Shown piece after piece: positions 59,457 to 64,000 of a stretch of 64,000 nt of DNA. Source of the stretch: Komagataeibacter xylinus NBRC 15237 (GTDB taxonomy: Bacteria; Pseudomonadota; Alphaproteobacteria; Acetobacterales; Acetobacteraceae); contig NZ_BCTP01000016.1 in assembly GCF_001571345.1 (NCBI RefSeq), forward strand, positions 1 to 64,000, in the 5' to 3' direction. The notes beneath the pieces are model-generated. The model was not told the DNA's origin, ran no database searches, and saw nothing but the letters and a program-made list of their open reading frames with translations. The translations under genes and the position numbers were made by a program. Numbering within the stretch: position 1 is the stretch's first letter; each line of letters opens with the position of its first letter.

Positions 59457-59603
59457 ATGGAACATGCCACAACTATATTTGCCTTTCTTTACGGCATTGT
59501 GGTGGGGAATGCCGTCAGCCTGCTGGCCGGGGGGCTTTTCATGCTACGGCACTGGCGGCGGCAACGGATGCTGCGCGAACGCCTTGGCCCGCCGGTGGCC
59601 TGA
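59457..59603 (+). CDS. small membrane protein, 48 aa
   Basis: ATG 59457 with AGGTG upstream. One membrane helix (TIFAFLYGIVVGNAVSLLAG then GLFML) and a basic tail (RHWRRQRMLRERLG). Last phage gene. Likely a lysis or envelope microprotein. Confidence 0.6.
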   Translation: MEHATTIFAFLYGIVVGNAVSLLAGGLFMLRHWRRQRMLRERLGPPVA

Positions 59604-59662
59604 GAAAAGTCAGTTGAAAACTTTACGCAATGCCGCCTTTTAAAAAAGGCGGCATCCAAAAT
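59604..59662. repeat. dispersed repeat, copy 8, with terminator hairpin
   Basis: Begins GAAAAGTCAGTTGAAAAC one base after the stop of the phage microprotein, then ATGCCGCCTTTT / AAAAGGCGGCAT (12-bp stem, loop 2). It separates convergent genes and should terminate both. Confidence 0.7.
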
Positions 59663-60558
59663 CACTTTCCGGGTTGTGAGCGTGCGGGCACCCTGATCTC
59701 ACTTGCCAGCACGCCTGCGACAATACAGCACGCGCCCAGAATCGAGGTGGCTGGCAGCAGGTCACCGGCCACGCGCCCGGCAATACCACCCCATACGGGT
59801 TCACCAGCGTAGATAATGGTGGCCCGCGTGGGCGAGACGGCTTTCTGCGCCCAGTTCATGGCCAGTTGCACAAGCATGCTGCCAACGCCCAGGCCCACGC
59901 CCCCGGCAACCCATATCCATGAAAATGCGGGCAGGCGCTCGCCCGCAACCGGCATGGCCAGCAAGGCCAGGAGCCCGGCTACGAGCAACTGCACCACGGT
60001 GATGCGCCTGCTGTCTCCCAACACTGCACAACGGCTGATCAGTATGATCTCGCCTGCCGCCGATACGGCACACAGTACGGTGGCCCATTCACCCCGGCCA
60101 AATCCACCCTGTGTGGCACTCGTACCTGCCAGCAGCACCAGGCCACAAAACGCCATCCCGATGCCTACCCAGTTCATGATGCGTGGCGGCCTGCGCAGCA
60201 CGATCCATTGCACAAGAGGCACGATCGGCACGTAAAGCGCGGTGAGAAAAGCGGAACGGCTGCTGCTGATGGTTTGCAGCCCGTAGGTCTGCAGGGTGTA
60301 ACAGCCCCATATCGCAATGCCGATTGCCATACCCGCGCCCATCTCGGCCAGGGTAATCCGCCGCAGGGCGCGATGGAAAACGGCGCAGCCGATCAGCCCT
60401 GCTGTCATGAAGCGCAACCCGACGAAGAACAGGGGGCCGCAATGTCGTAGCGTGACATGCACGATCAGGAACGTGCCACCCCAGAACAGCGTTACGGCCA
60501 TCAGGGCCAGTTCCTGCCGTGAGGGAAGGTTCATGATCGCCATGCGCGCGCCCGCCAT
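59662..60558 (-). CDS. EamA/DMT family transporter
   Basis: 298 residues, ten membrane helices in two EamA repeats: ELALMAVTLFWGGTFLIVHV and WAQKAVSPTRATIIYAGEPV. Exports metabolites (amino acids, sugars or drugs; not predictable). Several ATGs in the first 9 codons; start uncertain. Confidence 0.85.
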   Translation of the reverse strand: MAGARMAIMNLPSRQELALMAVTLFWGGTFLIVHVTLRHCGPLFFVGLRFMTAGLIGCAVFHRALRRITLAEMGAGMAIGIAIWGCYTLQTYGLQTISSSRSAFLTALYVPIVPLVQWIVLRRPPRIMNWVGIGMAFCGLVLLAGTSATQGGFGRGEWATVLCAVSAAGEIILISRCAVLGDSRRITVVQLLVAGLLALLAMPVAGERLPAFSWIWVAGGVGLGVGSMLVQLAMNWAQKAVSPTRATIIYAGEPVWGGIAGRVAGDLLPATSILGACCIVAGVLASEIRVPARSQPGK

Positions 60559-60697
60559 TGTTTTATTTCGATCCGCACCTCTTCCTCCAGATAACCAAAA
60601 ACAAAGTGGAACTTACCCTGCGCGAGGGCACGCAACCCGGCCTTCTTCCGGGCTGTTTAACACCCGGGCGCATGGTTTGAAGCAGAGGAGGGCCGTC

Positions 60698-61498
60698 TTG
60701 TCACTTTTTGCCAATATGTCATCGGGGGAAGGCTGGCTCCAGCTTGGGGAACTCGTGCTTGCTTTCGTGCTATCCGCACTCGTCGGGATGGAGCGGGAGT
60801 TCAGGCAGAAAAGTGCCGGCCTGCGCACTTACACACTGGTCGGGGTGGCGTCCGCGCTGTTCATGCTGGTGTCAAAATACGGTTTCAACAACATTCTTGA
60901 TGCGGGGCGCGTCGTGCTGGACCCCTCACGCATCGCGGCACAGGTGGTATCGGGCATCGGGTTCATTGGTGGCGGCGTCATCTTCATGCGCCGCGACATC
61001 GTGCGGGGGCTGACTACGGCGGCGTCAGTCTGGCTGACTGCAGCACTCGGCATGGCCTGTGGGGCAGGGCTGATTACGCTGGCGGTGGCGACAACCATCG
61101 GCCATTTCATCATCATGCTCGGCTTTCCGCGCATCAGCCATTTTATTCCACGCGACCATGCCACCCGCGCGGTCGGGCTGTTCGTGTCCTACCCCGATGG
61201 GCGGGGACTGCTGCGCGTGATCCTGATCCGCTGCACCAGGCTGCGTTTCGCCATTACCCGCGTCAAGCTCGAGCCGCCTGATCAATCCCTGCATGATCCC
61301 GAGGCCCTGCAGGATCTGCGCGACCGACAGCACGATGCCGAATTGCCACGACCTGATGAAAGGCCGGGCCACGGCACGGTCACGCTCTTCCTCAAGGTGC
61401 GCGGCAAACGGCCTGTCTCGCACCTTGTTGCCGCGTTATCGGATATTGATGGCATTATCAGCGTGGAAACCGATGAAGGCGATCATGACCCCGAATAG
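60698..61498 (+). CDS. MgtC/SapB family membrane protein
   Basis: 266 residues from TTG 60698, chosen since GAGGAGG lies just upstream; ATG 60716 is the alternative. N-terminal MgtC domain with five membrane segments: LVGMEREFRQKSAGLRTYTL (~30), VVSGIGFIGGGVIFMRRDIV and TTAASVWLTAALGMACGAGL. A C-terminal cytosolic domain (~150-266, ending DIDGIISVETDEGDHDPE) resembles an ACT-like tail. Acts in Mg2+/phosphate homeostasis. Confidence 0.88.
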   Translation: MSLFANMSSGEGWLQLGELVLAFVLSALVGMEREFRQKSAGLRTYTLVGVASALFMLVSKYGFNNILDAGRVVLDPSRIAAQVVSGIGFIGGGVIFMRRDIVRGLTTAASVWLTAALGMACGAGLITLAVATTIGHFIIMLGFPRISHFIPRDHATRAVGLFVSYPDGRGLLRVILIRCTRLRFAITRVKLEPPDQSLHDPEALQDLRDRQHDAELPRPDERPGHGTVTLFLKVRGKRPVSHLVAALSDIDGIISVETDEGDHDPE

Positions 61499-61517
61499 AG
61501 AGCCTGCATCAGATCGC

Positions 61518-61862
61518 TCAGACCGGTAGCTGCACGCGGCCCTGTATATCATGGGTTACGGCAGTAGTGGCGACAACCGCGCCAACCGGCAGGGCTGCAT
61601 ACAGATGCGGAAAGAGCTGCCCTCCGCGCGAGGGTTCCCAACGCACTGCCGCCGGATCAAGCAGGGCCAGATCGACCGCAAGCAGCACAAGGCCGCTCTG
61701 GCCTGCAAAATGCTTTTCAAGCGTGCCCTGCACCTGCGGCCCGGTGGAGAAATGGATGAAGCCATCCGCCACATCAGCCGGCGAGCCTTTGAACAGGCCC
61801 GCGCGGGCGAATGCTTCATGTTCGGGGGCAGTCAGGATTTTATAGACGATATGCTCTGTCAT
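61518..61862 (-). CDS. DUF952 domain-containing protein
   Basis: 114 residues, family length: IVYKILTAPEHEAFARAGLF, DGFIHFSTGPQVQGTLEKHF (the F-I-H-x-S motif), WEPSRGGQLFPHLYAALPVG (the F-P-H-L-Y motif). Related in fold to ADP-ribosyl-type or tRNA-modifying proteins; biochemical role unknown. Convergent with MgtC. Confidence 0.85.
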   Translation of the reverse strand: MTEHIVYKILTAPEHEAFARAGLFKGSPADVADGFIHFSTGPQVQGTLEKHFAGQSGLVLLAVDLALLDPAAVRWEPSRGGQLFPHLYAALPVGAVVATTAVTHDIQGRVQLPV

Positions 61863-62334
61863 GACGTTCTGGTCCGGTCAGGTGAGGGCGCAGCATAGGG
61901 TAGCGCGCTGGCAGAGGAAATATGCTGGCCATCGTAGCGCCGCGCTGCATGCAATGCGAGCCAGCCCTATCCATATCGCCGCCATAAGCGCCTGGAGATT
62001 GTTTAAAAAGTTAGAGCCTGTTTGAAAAGTCAGCCCGGGAAACATCCAGAAATCATAAGAAAGTTTTTGGTGAAGCTTTTTTCAAAAAGCTTTAAAGAAC
62101 GACCCCCATCGCAGGCATGACGATACCCATCATAAACTCATTTATCCCCGGCACGTCGCCTGCCTGCAATTACAGCAAAACGGGGCCGCTTTAATGCCAT
62201 ATCCGTAGGGCGAAAGGGGGGGGAAGGCGCACAATTACGGTCATGATGTAAAATCGGTCTGGTCATTGCAACGCCAAGGGCGCACCGTGGGACCAATCAA
62301 CCACCACTGCGCATGAATAGATGGAAAGGTTCGC
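61863..62334. repeat. gene-free gap with dispersed repeat, copy 9
   Basis: 62017-62101 holds CCTGTTTGAAAAGTCAGCCC ... AAGAAAGTTTTTGGTGAAGC ... TTTTTTCAAAAAGCTTTAAA, in the reverse orientation. A partial second end (TTGTTTAAAAAGTT, 61998-62011) precedes it, so two copies may be nested. No gene is visible in the rest. Confidence 0.6.
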
Positions 62335-62742
62335 ATGATGATGCCCCTCCCTGGCAATGATACGGGACCAGCCGTGCTGCATTTTCCGCGCCGGACCATT
62401 CTGCCTGCGGGAGAAGCATCGGATTACCTGGGCATCCGCCCGCGCCACCTGCGTGCCATGCGCCTGCTGCGTTGCGGGCCGAAAACCATCACCATCAACC
62501 GCGAGACGCTATATACCGAGGAAGACCTGCGCAGCTTCCGCCAGGGATTGCTCAATATGGTCGGCGTTACGGAAAACGGGGGGTTTTACCGGGAACTCAA
62601 GCCCGGCGAACGGACTGCCGCAACCGAGGGGGACCCGCTGATCGTGCTCCTGTCGCGTCATATCATTCGCCGCAGGGCCACACTGGTGGGCCTGTGGAGC
62701 ATGATGGCGCTGGGCATTGGCATTGACCTGATCCTGTTCTGA
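62335..62742 (+). CDS. hypothetical protein with HTH-like N-domain and C-terminal membrane helix
   Basis: 135 residues. An AlpA/MerR-like segment ILPAGEASDYLGIRPRHLRA followed by LYTEEDLRSFRQGLL resembles a winged HTH of excisionase type; the C-terminus is one membrane helix (TLVGLWSMMALGIGIDLILF). A membrane-tethered DNA-binding or adaptor protein is possible. Ends before a strong terminator. Confidence 0.55.
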   Translation: MMMPLPGNDTGPAVLHFPRRTILPAGEASDYLGIRPRHLRAMRLLRCGPKTITINRETLYTEEDLRSFRQGLLNMVGVTENGGFYRELKPGERTAATEGDPLIVLLSRHIIRRRATLVGLWSMMALGIGIDLILF

Positions 62743-62777
62743 ACAGAAGTGCTTACTGAGCACAGCCTATCGGGAAC

Positions 62778-62812
62778 AAAAAAAGGGGGCTCCATCAGGA
62801 GCCCCCTTTTTT
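62778..62812. terminator. bidirectional intrinsic terminator
   Basis: A-run, GGGGGCTCC / GGAGCCCCC with a 4-nt loop, and T-run (62807-62812). It terminates the rightward gene ending at 62742 and the leftward His-rich gene ending at 62837. Confidence 0.9.
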
Positions 62813-62836
62813 GACACATGGTGTCAGGCGCGCAGA

Positions 62837-63100
62837 TTACTGCTGGCCGTGATCGCCGTGCTCATGGTCGTGCTCGCCATGCTCACCACCGTGCTCGTGG
62901 TCGCCGTGCTCACCACCATGCTCGTCACCACCGTGGTCACGATCACCATGTTCGCCACCCTGGCCGCCCTGACCGTTCTGGTCATGACCGCCGCGATGGC
63001 CACGGTGCTCACCATGGTGCTGTTCGTTGTTGTCATCCGCATGGGCAGCGACGGGCAGGGCCAGGCCGAGAGCCGCAGCAAAAAGCAGTGCTTTTTTCAT
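62837..63100 (-). CDS. His-rich secreted protein, 87 aa
   Basis: Signal peptide MKKALLFAAALGLALPVAAH ending at AHA, then about 65 residues of His/Gly/Glu/Asp (e.g. EHRGHRGGHDQNGQGG, EHGDHEHGGEHGEHDHEHG), with around 18 histidines. It is presumably a periplasmic metal buffer or scavenger (Zn, Cu or Ni). Low complexity makes homology weak. Monocistronic with its own terminator. Confidence 0.75.
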   Translation of the reverse strand: MKKALLFAAALGLALPVAAHADDNNEQHHGEHRGHRGGHDQNGQGGQGGEHGDRDHGGDEHGGEHGDHEHGGEHGEHDHEHGDHGQQ

Positions 63101-63266
63101 GTAATCTATTCCTTCCTAACGAACTGATTTTTTCAAATCAGATATTGCCTTATAAAATAACGGCCCGATGATATAAAGGGCATACCGCTATTTCATTTGT
63201 AACCGAATGCATCACTTATATCTTTGAAGGTCAATACCTGAATTTTGCGTGATGCTGCCATGCATT

Positions 63267-63428
63267 TCAGGCATCATCATACAGAAAACCTTCGTCGGAT
63301 ACCGTATGCGCGGCATCCTGCGGGCGGGCATAGCCGCGCCTGCTGCGCCAGGCGCGCAGCAGGGCTTCACGCCACTCTTCATGCGGCTCTTTGCGGGGTT
63401 TTGGGGTGGAATCGGACTGTCCGTTCAT
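63267..63428 (-). CDS. small hypothetical protein, 53 aa
   Basis: Begins MNGQSDSTPKPRKEPHEEWR and continues EALLRAWRSRRGYARPQDAA, ending FLYDDA. Helical, charged, soluble. No strong ribosome site (AAAGG 10 nt away). An upstream ATG at 63482 would add 18 residues of poorer quality. The gap 63429-63774 shows no other gene. Confidence 0.5.
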   Translation of the reverse strand: MNGQSDSTPKPRKEPHEEWREALLRAWRSRRGYARPQDAAHTVSDEGFLYDDA

Positions 63429-63774
63429 GATCCGGAAACCTTTGAAAAAGCCCGCCAAAGCGCAGGCAGGGATGCTTAACAAATATGGAACATCATAAGT
63501 GTGACGATTGTATGAATCCTGTTTCGCGGCACCCTGGCTTTTCCCCCTATGCAGGTGGTCCGGATCGACCTGAGGGTGGTATTGTTAGGAATCTATTCTT
63601 CTCGTGCCGCAGGTAATCAGGTTTGTCCTGCCTCAATAAACGTGATGCCGAAAAATTGCCGGAACCGGGCGAAACGGCATGGCCATGCCCCTCTGGTCCT
63701 TGTGGATCATTCATGGTCTTGTGTGGCCAAAGGCGCGTGCGCGCGCTCCACCCACAAAGAAAGGAAGACCGACC

Positions 63775-64000
63775 ATGCAGATTGATCTGACCGGCCGCAC
63801 GGCCATTGTAACAGGATCGACCGGCGGGATCGGCCTGGCCATTGCCAAGGGCCTGACTGCAAGCGGTGCGCATGTCATCATCAACGGGCGCCGCCCGGCG
63901 GCAGTAGCGCAGGCGGTCAAGGCTCTTGGTGCATTGGGCAAGGGCAGCGTAGCTGGCTTTACGGGCGACCTGGGCACGGCGGAAGGGTGCGCGGCGCTGG
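63775..64000 (+). CDS. SDR family oxidoreductase (partial, runs off window)
   Basis: First 75 residues after [27 protein letters not shown] with the Rossmann T-G-S-x-G-G-I-G motif, then [20 protein letters not shown] and [18 protein letters not shown] cytosolic NAD(P)-dependent dehydrogenase; the catalytic Ser/Tyr/Lys lie beyond the window. Confidence 0.85.
   Translation, partial: MQIDLTGRTAIVTGSTGGIGLAIAKGLTASGAHVIINGRRPAAVAQAVKALGALGKGSVAGFTGDLGTAEGCAAL

Larger units (their letters stand above)
37965..59603 (+). mobile_element. contractile-tailed prophage, late (structural and lysis) module
   Basis: About 21.6 kb, nearly all rightward genes in standard order: terminase small and large, portal, scaffold, capsid, neck genes, tail sheath, tube, chaperones with frameshift, tape measure, hub, spike, gp25-like, J, I, fibre, fibre assembly, muramidase, holin, lipoprotein. 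No integrase, transposase, replication or excision gene is in the window. The terminase carries a stop and a lysis gene is broken, so it may be defective. The S24 repressor at 31.8 kb and the DUF6456-like gene at 33.2 kb may be remnants of its early region, cut off by the immunity genes. Confidence 0.9.

Noticed and set aside
1-64000. CRISPR arrays, rRNA or tRNA genes
   Set aside because: No regularly spaced repeats and no recognisable rRNA or tRNA cores were found by eye; the repeated elements are irregularly dispersed, not an array.

Overview
The window is high-GC DNA with AT-rich intergenic patches. Codon use, the family mix (small alphaproteobacterial lipoproteins, DUF523, MYG1, HisKA_2-type kinase, PIG-L/NodS-like genes) and an Acetobacteraceae-style myophage suggest an acetic acid bacterium, probably Komagataeibacter/Gluconacetobacter. 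This is inference from protein character, not a database match. No rRNA, tRNA, CRISPR array or complete insertion sequence was seen.

Layout. (1) 0.2-12 kb: chromosomal housekeeping and stress genes. These are an SDR/AGE-epimerase pair, several tiny lipoprotein and membrane-protein genes, MYG1, a phosphoribosyltransferase, a pirin/LysR/WrbA locus sharing an operator-like sequence, a PAS histidine kinase, TPMT and DUF523. (2) 12-17.6 kb: dgt, then an overlapping acyl-CoA dehydrogenase / PIG-L deacetylase / methyltransferase operon facing a GT2 glycosyltransferase, an uncharacterised biosynthetic cluster. (3) 17.6-31.2 kb: a frameshifted sugar MFS transporter, YidB-like, small lipoproteins, a YegD-like Hsp70, a lipoprotein hydrolase/DUF4105 pair, an OmlA-like lipoprotein, an old-yellow-enzyme reductase, a sulfotransferase, a DOPA-dioxygenase-like protein and YceI. 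(4) 31.3-37.6 kb: a phage-type S24 repressor with three operators, next to intact and broken immunity-type genes (SUKH, SUFU, ComJ, DUF4272) without any toxin. (5) 38.0-59.6 kb: the head, contractile tail and lysis genes of a prophage. (6) 59.6-64 kb: DMT transporter, MgtC, DUF952, a His-rich secreted protein and the start of an SDR gene.

The prophage keeps a textbook morphogenesis order: terminase, portal, scaffold, capsid, neck, sheath, tube, chaperones, tape measure, hub, spike, gp25/W, J, I, fibre, fibre assembly, muramidase, holin. It has no integrase, replication or late-control module in the window. The large terminase has an in-frame TGA and a lysis gene carries a TAG and a frameshift, so it is probably decaying or domesticated. 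The tail chaperone carries a complete -1 programmed frameshift signal. Several phage genes are preceded by terminator-like hairpins only 12-25 nt before the start.

A family of about 125-bp dispersed repeats, some with ACTGTTTGAAAA-type inverted ends, lies in many intergenic gaps, often within a few bases of a stop codon, including one copy inside the prophage.
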